Shown: positions 16,386 to 25,539 of the stretch, one piece after another
Numbering within the stretch: the stretch's first letter is position 1
Layout of the letters: every line of letters starts with the position of its first letter
From: Bacteroidales bacterium GP1
GTDB taxonomy: Bacteria; Bacteroidota; Bacteroidia; Bacteroidales; Muribaculaceae
Assembly: GCA_001701105.1 (NCBI GenBank)
Contig: DAAI01000032.1
Coordinates: 1 to 46,893, forward strand
Direction: 5' to 3'
DNA length: 46,893 bases
The notes under the pieces: generated by a model
Told to the model about the DNA's origin: nothing
The model's input: the letters and a program-made list of their open reading frames with translations, nothing else
Database searches by the model: none
Program-made: the position numbers and the translations under genes

Positions 16386-16456
16386 AGGTTCCAACCAGAT
16401 TCGAACTGGTGTGAACGGTTTTGCAGACCGGTACCTAACCACTCGGACATGGAACC
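16386..16456 (-). tRNA. tRNA-Cys (anticodon GCA)
   Basis: On the minus strand the acceptor GGTTCCA pairs with TGGAACC. The anticodon loop CTGCAAA gives GCA, the T-arm holds TTCGAAT, and the discriminator is T, as expected for cysteine. No CCA is encoded. It has its own promoter and terminator. Confidence 0.94.
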
Positions 16457-16460
16457 ATTT

Positions 16461-16474
16461 ACACTGCAAAATTA
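16461..16474 (-). promoter_or_regulatory. tRNA-Cys promoter
   Basis: TAATTTTG (16467-16474, minus strand) is followed by CAGTGT, giving the same 14-base string TAATTTTGCAGTGT found before tRNA-Ser. The mature tRNA begins ten bases after the -7 box. Confidence 0.55.
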
Positions 16475-16558
16475 ATAAAAATAAATTAATCGTGCAAATA
16501 TTTTTTTGCCTTTTAATGTTTGTATGTATTTAATCAACTAATATACTAGTAAATACAT

Positions 16559-19270
16559 CTATGACATGGCTAAGAAATCTTCGAGTTCAGAAGGAGTCAT
16601 AAGCACCGCACGGGGTTTACCTCCTTGATTCGGGCCTACGATGCCGGCTCGTTCAAGTTGATCCATTATACGCCCGGCACGTGTATAACCTATGCTGAAA
16701 TGCCGTTGGATGCTGCTTGTGGACGCCATTTTACCGCCTACTATTGCCCGGGCCACTTCGGGGAACATCTGATCTCGATCGCCGGATGCAGGTTTATCCC
16801 CCGGAGTTACTTCATCACCCGATGTGGCAGGTGGTTCCGGCAATATGTAAGCTCCAGTAGGATAGGGCTGTTTCGAAACATATTCGCAAATTTCTTCCAC
16901 TTCCGGAGTGTCAATAAATGCACACTGCACCCTCACCATTTCTGAATTATTGAAGATGAGCATATCGCCTCGGCCTATTAATTGTTGCGCACCCGGTGTA
17001 TCAAGAATAGTCTTGGAGTCTACTCCTGATGATACTTTAAATGAAATACGGGTTGGGAAATTGGCCTTTATAATACCGGTAATAACATTTGTTGAAGGAC
17101 GCTGGGTGGCTATTATGACGTGCATTCCGACCGCACGTGCTTTCTGAGCAAGACGCGCGATAGGCATTTCGACACTTTTACCCGCTACCATAATAAGATC
17201 GCCAAACTCATCGACCACGACTACGATATAAGGGAGGAATCTATGACCTTCAGCGGGATTCAGGACACCATTGCGAATCTTATTATTATATTCCTCCACA
17301 TTTCTGGCGTGGGCCGTTTTTAGGAGAGTGTAGCGCTGATCCATCTCAACGCAGAGAGATTTAAGAATATTTTCAACCCGCTGCATCTCTGTAATGACAG
17401 GCTCCTCATCTTCTTCTCCAGGCAATGTGGCCATATAATAATCTTTTATTTTATTATACAGACTGAATTCAACCTGCTTGGGATCGATCATGACGAATTT
17501 AAGTTGCCATGGAGCTTTTGAGTATAGCAATGAGGCGATAATTGCGTTAAGGCCCACGGATTTACCTTGGCCTGTGGCGCCTGCCACAAGGAGGTGAGGC
17601 ATCTTGGTGAGATCTGCTACATAAACATCGTTGGATATTGTAGACCCCAAGGCTATCGGTAGATTATATTTGGTTTCTTGAAATGCTTTTGATTTTATGA
17701 TCGTGCGCATTGAAACCGTTTGCGGGTCTTTATTTGCAACTTCTATACCTACAGTGCCCTTACCCGGAATAGGGGCTATGATTCTGACTCCTTTTGCTGC
17801 AAGCCTCATGGCTATATCATCAACAAGACTTCTAATTTTGGCAATTTTAACACCGGAATCCGGAACAATCTCATATAGAGTCACCGTGGGACCTACTGTT
17901 GCGCTTATTTCTTTTATTGGAATACCAAAATCAAGGAGGGTCTTTTCTATACGCGCCTTATTAAAGGCTTGCTCCTCCATGTCAATGCTTACCTGTTCTT
18001 TTCCGGGCCGGAGGATTTCAAAGGGTGGGAATTTGTATTTATGCGATTCGTATAGATCTATTTCTGACTTGAAATGGGGTTTTTCACTTTCACCAATTCT
18101 ATTTACATTCACCACCATCGGAGCTTCCTGAGGAGACTCCGGTTCATCTTCAGATACACTATCGATATCTTCCGGGACATCAGGGGTCTCAGTAGTTCCC
18201 ATTTCATCGTATATTTTTATCTCCGGTTCGGGATTTTCCGGGTTTTCGGAAATAGGATTGGGCATCTTTGCCGATGTATCTTCAGGTTGATAAGTCGAGT
18301 TGCAAGGATGATCCAGAGGCATCTCATAAATTGGTGAATCCTTTGAGGTAAATTCAACATTTACATTTTCCGGATCAGTGGAATCCGGAGTGAATACTGT
18401 AGTTTCACCGGCCTTTATGTCGTCGATAATTTCCTGTTGCTGCATTTGCAGGATTTCTTGCTCGCGGGCTTTCTGTTCGGCACGAATAGCGGCTTCCGCC
18501 CTTCGACGTTCACGAACGCGGTCGTATTTGCCTTTAATCCATTTAACAACGTCCCTCATACAGATTACCACGAATAGTGAAATCATAAACAGGGATAAGA
18601 GTACAGCTCCTGTCCAGCCTATAAATCCGATTATGAATTCATTGACATATCTGCCATGATAACCTCCCCAATTGACCGGAGTATGTGAAGCGATGGTAAT
18701 CAATCCAATAAGGAGTGACACTGTCAAGAGCACGATTATGCATTTTATCGTGAAATCAAGCGTTTTGAATCGTGGACGGCGGATAAGAAGTTTCATGCTG
18801 ATTGCGATTAACCAAACCACAATTACCAATGATCCTAATCCAAAGCATTCATTTATAAGAAATTCCGATAGTCGAGCCCCACCTTCTCCTCCAGCGTTGG
18901 CTACTTGTAAAGACTGTCCAACCGGCAACGAATTAATAAGGCTTTGATCCTCAATGCAAGTAGTGAAATATGATATGAACGATACGAGCATATATATGCC
19001 GACACATCCGATAAAAATGCCGACTATTAGCCGGAAAGATGTACCAGTAAAAAAGTCTGCGATATTATTAAAGAATGCCGATAAACTGGAGGGAGTCTTG
19101 ACCTTAACCTCTTTTGTTTTCGGAGTCTTTTGTTTTTTAGGCTTCCCTTTAGCTTGCTTTTGAGGAGCCGGGGCTTCTTCTTCCGGCGGGATGCTTAATG
19201 GTATCTCACCGAGTGAAGACATATCCGGAGAATAATCATTGTATTGATAGACGTTGCCACGCTGCTGCAT
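16559..19270 (-). CDS. ftsK: DNA translocase FtsK
   Basis: FtsK pumps chromosome DNA through the division septum and helps resolve dimers. About four membrane segments lie in the first 235 residues (for example FRLIVGIFIGCVGIYMLVSF). A 200-residue acidic, proline-rich linker follows. The motor domain has Walker A GATGQGKS at 564-571 and the Walker B segment YIVVVVDEFGDLIM. The C-terminal gamma winged helix (TSSIQRHFSIGYTRAGRIMDQLERAGIVGP) recognises orienting sequences. ATG at 19270 is preferred; a TTG at 19282 would add four residues. Its promoter box lies at 19393-19400. Confidence 0.96.
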   Translation of the reverse strand: MQQRGNVYQYNDYSPDMSSLGEIPLSIPPEEEAPAPQKQAKGKPKKQKTPKTKEVKVKTPSSLSAFFNNIADFFTGTSFRLIVGIFIGCVGIYMLVSFISYFTTCIEDQSLINSLPVGQSLQVANAGGEGGARLSEFLINECFGLGSLVIVVWLIAISMKLLIRRPRFKTLDFTIKCIIVLLTVSLLIGLITIASHTPVNWGGYHGRYVNEFIIGFIGWTGAVLLSLFMISLFVVICMRDVVKWIKGKYDRVRERRRAEAAIRAEQKAREQEILQMQQQEIIDDIKAGETTVFTPDSTDPENVNVEFTSKDSPIYEMPLDHPCNSTYQPEDTSAKMPNPISENPENPEPEIKIYDEMGTTETPDVPEDIDSVSEDEPESPQEAPMVVNVNRIGESEKPHFKSEIDLYESHKYKFPPFEILRPGKEQVSIDMEEQAFNKARIEKTLLDFGIPIKEISATVGPTVTLYEIVPDSGVKIAKIRSLVDDIAMRLAAKGVRIIAPIPGKGTVGIEVANKDPQTVSMRTIIKSKAFQETKYNLPIALGSTISNDVYVADLTKMPHLLVAGATGQGKSVGLNAIIASLLYSKAPWQLKFVMIDPKQVEFSLYNKIKDYYMATLPGEEDEEPVITEMQRVENILKSLCVEMDQRYTLLKTAHARNVEEYNNKIRNGVLNPAEGHRFLPYIVVVVDEFGDLIMVAGKSVEMPIARLAQKARAVGMHVIIATQRPSTNVITGIIKANFPTRISFKVSSGVDSKTILDTPGAQQLIGRGDMLIFNNSEMVRVQCAFIDTPEVEEICEYVSKQPYPTGAYILPEPPATSGDEVTPGDKPASGDRDQMFPEVARAIVGGKMASTSSIQRHFSIGYTRAGRIMDQLERAGIVGPNQGGKPRAVLMTPSELEDFLAMS

Positions 19271-19392
19271 ATGTTCTGTCAAGTTGGTTGACCTTGATTA
19301 TAAAGGCCAAAATTATCAAATACTTAGAATATTTTTATATGGCTATAAATCAGATGTGCTGTTTATAGCATTGCATCTTCCGCAATTATCTG

Positions 19393-19400
19393 CAAAGTTA
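19393..19400 (-). promoter_or_regulatory. ftsK promoter -7 box
   Basis: TAACTTTG on the minus strand lies between the terminator of the upstream gene and the ftsK start, leaving a leader of about 115 nt. No other candidate was found in the gap. Confidence 0.45.
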
Positions 19401-19411
19401 CAAAATAAATA

Positions 19412-19454
19412 CATAAGAAATGCCGGTTTCATCGAAAAATCCGGCATTCTTATG
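19412..19454 (-). terminator. Terminator of the L,D-transpeptidase gene
   Basis: The 8-bp stem AATGCCGG/CCGGCATT is extended by CATAAG/CTTATG with a single bulge and followed by a T-rich run (TATTTATTTTG) on the minus strand. It starts 18 bp after the stop codon. Confidence 0.65.
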
Positions 19455-19472
19455 ATAATTTTATGAACAGGG

Positions 19473-20426
19473 TTAAAGGGAATCGGTGACCTCCGGGCTT
19501 AGATGTTTTGATTTCTCGATTAAGATCTCATTCTTTCCCCCATTTAAAGAGTCTTCATGGAGGATTGGGAAGGAATCTCGGGCTATTGAGTCCGAGTTCA
19601 TCGAAGAAATTGAGTCTGAATCCGTGGCTTCTTTAGCATTCATGGCTTCTTTAAGTTCGGCGGCTCTTATAGCAGTTTCGGGTGATGTGGGAAAATAAAC
19701 TATATTGACACCTTCTTCACGGTTCACTTGGCGGTCTCTCTTACCGGGAATGACAATAACAGGCATTCCGGGTTTTACAAGCTCTACCAATTCCATAATA
19801 TTTTCATTTGTGATTCGAATGCATCCATGCGACACCCTATGGCCTATCGACCATGGAGCACACGTGCCATGAATGCCTATCTGCGTAGTACCGGGTATAC
19901 TCAGACGAATAAAGCGAGGTCCGAATTGACCTTTTTTCTTCGATGTAACTCCATTGTCATCGGTAAACAACCAATCAGTGCTATCATAGACTCCTTGGAC
20001 ATAGAAGAACCCTTCGGGTGTCCTGGAATCAGCTTTTTTATGTTTTGTACCGAAATTCTTCGCACAAGCCATTCCATAAGATTTTTCCGGCATTCCATCT
20101 TTATCATATAGGATTACTTTCATTCTTGCTTTATCGACTACAATAAAACCGTTATGGCCTTTTTCCTTAAGTTTTGCAGCATATTCTTCACTTGCCTGCT
20201 TAATTTTCGGAAGAACGCTGCCTTCGTAATTAATTATTTTTTGCTTATCTTCTTCAGGAGCTGAAACGACCGTGTCAACCGGTTGAGTAATAACCGTATC
20301 AATCTCCACAACCGTTTCAGAATCGCTATTTTTATCTTCATTCATTTTGCGGGCACAGGAAATGCAGCTTTCCATACAAATGAATATGGCGATTAAAATC
20401 AGAACATTCTTCGTAATGGTATTCAT
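19473..20426 (-). CDS. L,D-transpeptidase (YkuD) lipoprotein
   Basis: This envelope enzyme would make 3-3 crosslinks in peptidoglycan or attach proteins to it. A hydrophobic N-terminus ending in a Cys-containing segment (CMESCISC) suggests a lipoprotein; the exact modified cysteine is uncertain. The YkuD domain (about residues 75-230) has GIHGTCAPWSIGHRVSHGCIRI with catalytic C202. The last ~80 residues are charged, serine-rich and non-conserved. ATG at 20426 is used; a TTG at 20450 would overlap the promoter box at 20448-20455 and is unlikely. It stands alone between a divergent glycosyltransferase and ftsK. The 256 bp upstream hold no other recognisable element. Confidence 0.9.
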   Translation of the reverse strand: MNTITKNVLILIAIFICMESCISCARKMNEDKNSDSETVVEIDTVITQPVDTVVSAPEEDKQKIINYEGSVLPKIKQASEEYAAKLKEKGHNGFIVVDKARMKVILYDKDGMPEKSYGMACAKNFGTKHKKADSRTPEGFFYVQGVYDSTDWLFTDDNGVTSKKKGQFGPRFIRLSIPGTTQIGIHGTCAPWSIGHRVSHGCIRITNENIMELVELVKPGMPVIVIPGKRDRQVNREEGVNIVYFPTSPETAIRAAELKEAMNAKEATDSDSISSMNSDSIARDSFPILHEDSLNGGKNEILIEKSKHLSPEVTDSL

Positions 20427-20447
20427 ATTGGTTTTGTATAGTGAATG

Positions 20448-20455
20448 CAAAATTA
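20448..20455 (-). promoter_or_regulatory. L,D-transpeptidase promoter -7 box
   Basis: TAATTTTG on the minus strand ends 21 bp before the ATG at 20426. The short leader argues against the upstream TTG start. Confidence 0.5.
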
Positions 20456-20706
20456 ATAATTTTTAATCAATATTTACATATCATCTCCGCGCCTTATTCG
20501 CTTAAATTGCGGCCAATGCTTCCTTTGGTATAACAAAGAGGAGATAATAATTGTTAAAATTATATAGGACATATGAATTTGGCGTTGATGGAATATTCCT
20601 GACAGGTGAATATGAAATGAAAAATAGCTGAATGAGATTCCTTATGACTATATTGACTAAATAAGGTGTAAGATATATTATCAGAGCCTTTATAATCCGG
20701 AATCCG

Positions 20707-21918
20707 ATGAAGAATCTAAAAGATATAATACATCCTTCACAGGCAAAAGATCTTTACGGGGTGTTTAATGATAGTTTTCCACCAATACTGGATGGAGTGA
20801 CATTGACGGTGGAGAATTATGTGTATTGGTTGCAGAAAAGCGGGAAAACGCCGTGCGTGGTGACTCCATGGAATCCGGTATGCAATGACTTCCCTTATGA
20901 AGTTCTTAGATTCTTTTCTTTGCCAATTTATTCACGTCGACCCTACAGATATGGATACCCAAAGATAGATCCGTTTATCTGGAGAAAGATCAGGGAATCG
21001 GATTTTAAGATCGTTCATGCTCATTGCCCCTTCTCATCAGGACGTCTTGGAGTGTATGCTAAGAAAAAGAAAGGCATTCCTTTGATCGGCACATTTCATT
21101 CCAAATATCGTGATGATTTAGAACATTCCATGCGTCATGTTCCATGGATGGTAAATTATATCATGGGACGCATCATTGACTTTTATAACTCTTGCGATGA
21201 AGTATGGATTCCGCAGGCTCATGTCGAGGAGACGGTAAGGGAGTACGGCTATAAGGGCAACCTAATAGTAATGGAAAACGGCAATGATATGGCGTCATTC
21301 ATCAAAGGAAATGTAAAGGAATATAAGCGGCAAGCCAAAAAAGAGTTAGGCATTCCGGAAGGGCACTTGTCACTCCTGTTTGTGGGTCAGCATATATGGG
21401 AAAAGGGCACTGATGTCGTTGTCGAAACGCTCAAACTACTGAAAGGACGGATTCCATATACCATGAACTTTGTCGGCACCGGCTATGCGGCCGGGGAAAT
21501 AGCCAACCGGATAAAGGAATATGGCCTTCAGGATAGCGTGAGGATGAACGGCGTTATAGAGGACCGGGATACCTTGAGTCGCTATTATGCGGCGGCCGAT
21601 CTATTCCTATTCCCTTCATTTTATGACAATGCTCCACTTGTGATCCGGGAGGCAGCCGCTATGGGGACTCCATCCATTTTATTGAGCGGTTCCACTGCAT
21701 CAGAAGTAATATCCGACCGGAATAATGGATTTCTTACAGAAAAGTCGCCGGAAGAGTTCGCAAGATTAGTGGAATTTTTGTATCACCATCCAGAAGCATT
21801 GGATAAGGCTGCAAAGGGTGCGCATGAGACGCTTGTGAAAAGTTGGCAGAAGGTAGTGGAAGAAGTGATCGACAGGTACGACACCCTAATAGCAGCAAAT
21901 GAAAGGAGGGTGAAGTGA
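20707..21918 (+). CDS. Glycosyltransferase family 4 (GT-B fold)
   Basis: This 403-residue GT-B enzyme has the GT4 pattern. The N-terminal acceptor domain contains NDSFPPILDGVTLTVENYVYWL and VHAHCPFSSGRLG. The donor domain contains LLFVGQHIWEKGTDVVVETL, FVGTGYA and AADLFLFPSFYDNAPLVIREAAAMGTP. Its N-terminus resembles diacylglycerol glucosyltransferases and related lipid glycosyltransferases. That acceptor is inference. Its stop overlaps the next gene's start (TGATG), and that gene is flippase-like, which fits synthesis of a membrane glycolipid. No sugar-nucleotide gene is adjacent. Confidence 0.85.
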   Translation: MKNLKDIIHPSQAKDLYGVFNDSFPPILDGVTLTVENYVYWLQKSGKTPCVVTPWNPVCNDFPYEVLRFFSLPIYSRRPYRYGYPKIDPFIWRKIRESDFKIVHAHCPFSSGRLGVYAKKKKGIPLIGTFHSKYRDDLEHSMRHVPWMVNYIMGRIIDFYNSCDEVWIPQAHVEETVREYGYKGNLIVMENGNDMASFIKGNVKEYKRQAKKELGIPEGHLSLLFVGQHIWEKGTDVVVETLKLLKGRIPYTMNFVGTGYAAGEIANRIKEYGLQDSVRMNGVIEDRDTLSRYYAAADLFLFPSFYDNAPLVIREAAAMGTPSILLSGSTASEVISDRNNGFLTEKSPEEFARLVEFLYHHPEALDKAAKGAHETLVKSWQKVVEEVIDRYDTLIAANERRVK

Positions 21919-23036
21919 TGGACAGTCAATCCGGTAATAAAGCATTTTCAATATGGAAAGTATTGCTTCCTGTGGCGATTGGCTTGGGAGTGATAGCCTT
22001 AATGTTCTGGCATGAATCCAAGGAAGAGAATCTTGCTCAATTATGGGCAAGTGTCAAGATCACTCCATGGACAATCTTTTGCATATTTTTAGGCATTCTG
22101 TTTATGGGTGGAAGGGATCTTGGACTGACATGGAGATTCCGTACACTCACCAACAGAGAATTAAGCTGGAAGCAAGCGTGGGAAGTAGATATGTTATGTG
22201 AATTTACGAATTGTGTAACCCCGTCAGCAGTGGGGGGCAGTTCCTTAGGTCCACTATTCCTTGCCAGCGAAGGTCTTACCATCGGAAGAGCTTCCACATT
22301 AATGCTTACTACCTTATTTCTTGATGAACTTTTCTTTGTGATTGCATGTCCGATTGTGGTTTTACTAACGCCGGATCACGAGATTTTTAATTCAATAGGA
22401 ACAGGATTTGCTCATGGAATCAAGTATACATTCTGGATTGTTTATGGGTTCATCACTGCATGGACTTTCCTTCTGTTCATGGGAATTATCTGGAAACCCC
22501 TCTGGATTCAAAAAACACTCGATAAGGTTGCCTCTTGGAGGTGGCTTAAGAAATGGTCAGATTCTATTAAGGGATTGGGGAATAACATGATAGCAACATC
22601 GCAGGAACTTCAGACAAAACCGTTCAGATTTTGGGTGGAGGTTTTCTGTGGCACGGCACTTGCGTGGACCGCTCGTTTCTTCGTTGTTAATGTTTTGTTT
22701 CTCGGTTTCATGCCGGGAACAGAAGCCTTGCAATGGGATATACTTGCTCGTCAGTTTGTGATGTGGGTAGTGCTCATGGTAAGTCCGACTCCCGGAGGAT
22801 CAGGGCTCAGCGAATGGATATTCTCCAATTATTACGGCGATTTGATTGGTGGAGCCGGAATGGCCTTGATAATGGCTATCTTCTGGCGTCTTATAACTTA
22901 TTATCTTTATCTAATAATCGGATGTGTGGTAGTACCCGTGTGGATTAGGACTACATATGCACGCTTTCATAAAAATAGCGCATCCAAATCTTCAACCGAC
23001 CCATCTTCAATAGAGAGCGAGAGCGCATCCGCATAG
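21918..23036 (+). CDS. Lysylphosphatidylglycerol synthase-like/UPF0104 membrane protein
   Basis: This 372-residue polytopic protein resembles the membrane domain shared by MprF and AglD/UPF0104 proteins. About eight hydrophobic segments are visible, with the conserved NCVTPSAVGGSSLGPLFLASEG loop and the C-terminal MVSPTPGGSGLSEWIF motif. The MprF synthase domain is absent, so it is likely a lipid or glycolipid flippase-type protein. ATG at 21918 is supported by a strong AAAGGAGG ten bases upstream, unusual here. It is translationally coupled to the glycosyltransferase. The C-terminal ~30 residues are Ser-rich. Confidence 0.85.
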   Translation: MDSQSGNKAFSIWKVLLPVAIGLGVIALMFWHESKEENLAQLWASVKITPWTIFCIFLGILFMGGRDLGLTWRFRTLTNRELSWKQAWEVDMLCEFTNCVTPSAVGGSSLGPLFLASEGLTIGRASTLMLTTLFLDELFFVIACPIVVLLTPDHEIFNSIGTGFAHGIKYTFWIVYGFITAWTFLLFMGIIWKPLWIQKTLDKVASWRWLKKWSDSIKGLGNNMIATSQELQTKPFRFWVEVFCGTALAWTARFFVVNVLFLGFMPGTEALQWDILARQFVMWVVLMVSPTPGGSGLSEWIFSNYYGDLIGGAGMALIMAIFWRLITYYLYLIIGCVVVPVWIRTTYARFHKNSASKSSTDPSSIESESASA

Positions 23037-23100
23037 TCTCGCTGAATTGTCAGAACATAAAGCACAATTCATAAAGGAATCGTGTCACCCTGAATGATGG

Positions 23101-23161
23101 AATGATAAACAACCTATCATTATACATGACAACCCGGATCGAATGACCCGGGTCGTTGTCA
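23101..23161. terminator. Double hairpin between convergent genes
   Basis: AATGATA/TATCATT (23101-23121) is followed by a larger stem, TGACA-ACCCGG/CCGGGT-TGTCA with a three-base bulge (23127-23161), then TTTATT on the plus strand. It lies between the flippase-like gene (plus) and the MFS gene (minus) and can serve both. Confidence 0.6.
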
Positions 23162-23176
23162 TTTATTGATAATGAT

Positions 23177-24892
23177 TTATTCTTCTGCGAGAGTTACCTC
23201 GGGTTCTATGATTTCAGCCGTGTCATTCACATTAGGCAATTCAAGGCCAAGATGTTTTTTCTTGTCAACTATTTTCAGGTAAAGCCCGATAAAGAATGCA
23301 GCTACGCCGAGACATGCAAGCATTACGAGAGCCCATGTATAATTATAACTGATGGAAGCGACTTCTTCAGTCATTCGTCCGGCAGCTACTTCTGCAGTGA
23401 TGTCGGTATTGGTGGATGTAAGCACTTTCCCAATTAACATGGGGAATAACCATAGTCCAATATTCTGAATCCAGAAAATCAATGCATATGCCGAACCAAT
23501 AATCTTGGAATCCACGAGTTTCGGTACGGATGGCCAGAGGGAAGCCGGAACAAGGGAGAAACTTGCTCCAAGAACGAGAATCGTGACATAAGCCACTATC
23601 ACGCCTCCTACTTCATTCCCCTTGAACATCGGGAGAATGAAAGCGAAAGTAAGATGACATGCAATCAGCAGCAGAGAGCCAAGCACGAGCATGGAAGCAG
23701 CTTTTCCTTTATAGTCTACAAATTTGCCAAGAATCGGAGTGATGCCTACTGCAAGCAAAGGGAAAACTGCAAAAATTGCGCCTGCACTTTGCTTCATGTA
23801 TCCCATCCAACAGTATATTACGAGGGAGATGATTGATATGCCGAAAAGAGTGGTCTTCATGGACTTCTTTTTTGCGAAATTTCCGGCAAAGGCAGTAGCG
23901 GCGACTATCAACATTATCACATATTGGATATAGGTGACGCTATCAGTAGCCCAGAATGAGCCATCTTCAAGAGGCGTGAAGTCGATGTTACACTGGAGCA
24001 TATTCACAGCATACTTCTGGAAAGGGAAAATAGCTGAATAATAAAGCACGCATAGGAGAGCAACCAACCAGAAACCTTGACTGGAAAGAATCTTTCCAAG
24101 GTCGGAAATCTTAAATGGATCATCCTTTTCTTCTGCCTCTCCGGTCTGTTCATCGAGTTTACGATCCATAAAGAAGTAAACAATGAACATTATCAGGGCT
24201 ATCATAAGAAGAACCACTCCGAAAGCCACCGAACGACTTACATTGACAGTGCCTCCCATCTCAGCGAACATAGGTGAGAATATCATACATGTGGCAACGC
24301 CAAGTCGAGCAAGAGCCATTTCAGAACCCATAGCCAATGCCATCTCACGACCTTTAAACCATTTTACGATACCACGGCTTACCGTGATTCCGGCCATTTC
24401 AACTCCACAACCGAAAATCATAAATCCGACGGCAGAGAGTTTGGCCGATGCAGGCATTCCTTCATAGAATGGGGAGATTCCAAGTTCATCAAACACAGGA
24501 ATATAATTCAGATGATTGGTAAACCATACGTCAAGACTGCTTCCGATGAAAGCATCAGTAAGAGCGTACCAGTTTATTACAGCGCCTATCAACATCACCA
24601 CTCCGGATAAGACAGCAGTGAATCGTACCCCCATCTTGTCGAGGATTATTCCGGCAAAGATGAGGAAGAATATGAATACATTCAGGAACGTTTCTGAACC
24701 TTGCATTGTTCCGAACGCAGTGGAATCCCATCCTCTCGTGGATTGAAGAAGGTCCTTGATAGGGGAGAGTACATCCATGAAGATGTAAGAGCAGAACATG
24801 GCGAAAGCCAGGAGGCCCAACGCTGTCCATCGAGCCCAGCTCTTGTCGCGCAATGATTGCACGGCCGTTGTTATTGTTGTCTCGTTTGCCAT
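23177..24892 (-). CDS. Major facilitator superfamily transporter
   Basis: This 571-residue MFS protein has about twelve membrane segments and a charged central loop (DRKLDEQTGEAEEKDDPFKIS, about residue 240). The MFS signature region between segments 2 and 3 reads GIILDKMGVRFTAVLSG. It is longer than a standard 400-residue MFS protein, mainly through loops and a ~45-residue acidic C-terminus. Substrate cannot be read from the sequence. The nearest upstream gene on the strand is a thioredoxin lipoprotein 61 bp away. Confidence 0.88.
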   Translation of the reverse strand: MANETTITTAVQSLRDKSWARWTALGLLAFAMFCSYIFMDVLSPIKDLLQSTRGWDSTAFGTMQGSETFLNVFIFFLIFAGIILDKMGVRFTAVLSGVVMLIGAVINWYALTDAFIGSSLDVWFTNHLNYIPVFDELGISPFYEGMPASAKLSAVGFMIFGCGVEMAGITVSRGIVKWFKGREMALAMGSEMALARLGVATCMIFSPMFAEMGGTVNVSRSVAFGVVLLMIALIMFIVYFFMDRKLDEQTGEAEEKDDPFKISDLGKILSSQGFWLVALLCVLYYSAIFPFQKYAVNMLQCNIDFTPLEDGSFWATDSVTYIQYVIMLIVAATAFAGNFAKKKSMKTTLFGISIISLVIYCWMGYMKQSAGAIFAVFPLLAVGITPILGKFVDYKGKAASMLVLGSLLLIACHLTFAFILPMFKGNEVGGVIVAYVTILVLGASFSLVPASLWPSVPKLVDSKIIGSAYALIFWIQNIGLWLFPMLIGKVLTSTNTDITAEVAAGRMTEEVASISYNYTWALVMLACLGVAAFFIGLYLKIVDKKKHLGLELPNVNDTAEIIEPEVTLAEE

Positions 24893-24953
24893 TATTGATG
24901 TTAGTTAGATGTAGCTTGATTATTGCAGGATTTTGTTTATCCGAGTATAGAAA

Positions 24954-25358
24954 TTAATTAGCCGCCAATTGCTCGAGGGCTTTCTTGACGCTCTCCTCGT
25001 CGGCTCCCACAACTCTTTCAATCTCTTTTCCTTCCTTATCGAGGAATATGAAAGTAGGAATAGACTCAATTTTATACTCTTCTGCTATTGCGCGGTTTTC
25101 ATCCACGTCTATGAATTGGAAATTTACTTTCCCCTCATATTCTTCAGCGAGTTTATGAATAAGCGGTGCGATCTGCTGACAGGGTCCGCACCATGTAGCG
25201 GAAAAATCGATTACCGTAGGAAGACTGCTTTCCGTAGCTGAAGATTGATCTACCACTTCGATCGAATCCTTATCAGATGCCACCGTTTCTTTTTTGTTGC
25301 CTCCGCATGCCGGGAGTAGGAGAGCCACTATGGCTATAATCCAGAGATACTTTTTCAT
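24954..25358 (-). CDS. Thioredoxin-fold lipoprotein
   Basis: A signal sequence KKYLWIIAIVALLLPACGG has a lipobox LPAC, so the mature protein is lipid-anchored. After a ~25-residue linker comes a thioredoxin domain with active site WCGPC and the cis-proline segment IESIPTFIFLDKEGKEIERVVG. It would reduce or exchange disulfides outside the cytoplasm. ATG at 25358 is chosen since the upstream GTG (25379) adds residues before the signal peptide with no support. It probably leads into the MFS gene. At 134 residues it is a minimal single-domain form. Confidence 0.92.
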   Translation of the reverse strand: MKKYLWIIAIVALLLPACGGNKKETVASDKDSIEVVDQSSATESSLPTVIDFSATWCGPCQQIAPLIHKLAEEYEGKVNFQFIDVDENRAIAEEYKIESIPTFIFLDKEGKEIERVVGADEESVKKALEQLAAN

Positions 25359-25504
25359 TTGATAAAATTTTTGAAACACAAATTAACAATAAAAAATCGA
25401 GATATGCAAACCGGTTGTTGAAATGAGTGTTATAATAGAATAAACGGAGTCGTTAAATTACAAATAAAATTCAACCGTTCCGTTTATATCTGAAAAATTT
25501 TAGT

Positions 25505-25512
25505 TAATTTTG
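25505..25512 (+). promoter_or_regulatory. Promoter of the PPi-phosphofructokinase gene
   Basis: TAATTTTG lies 27 bp before the start codon, with a GTTT about 20 bp upstream as a weak -33 candidate. The divergent thioredoxin gene begins 182 bp away at 25358. Confidence 0.5.
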
Positions 25513-25539
25513 CAAATCAAATCAGATTAATACATCAAA

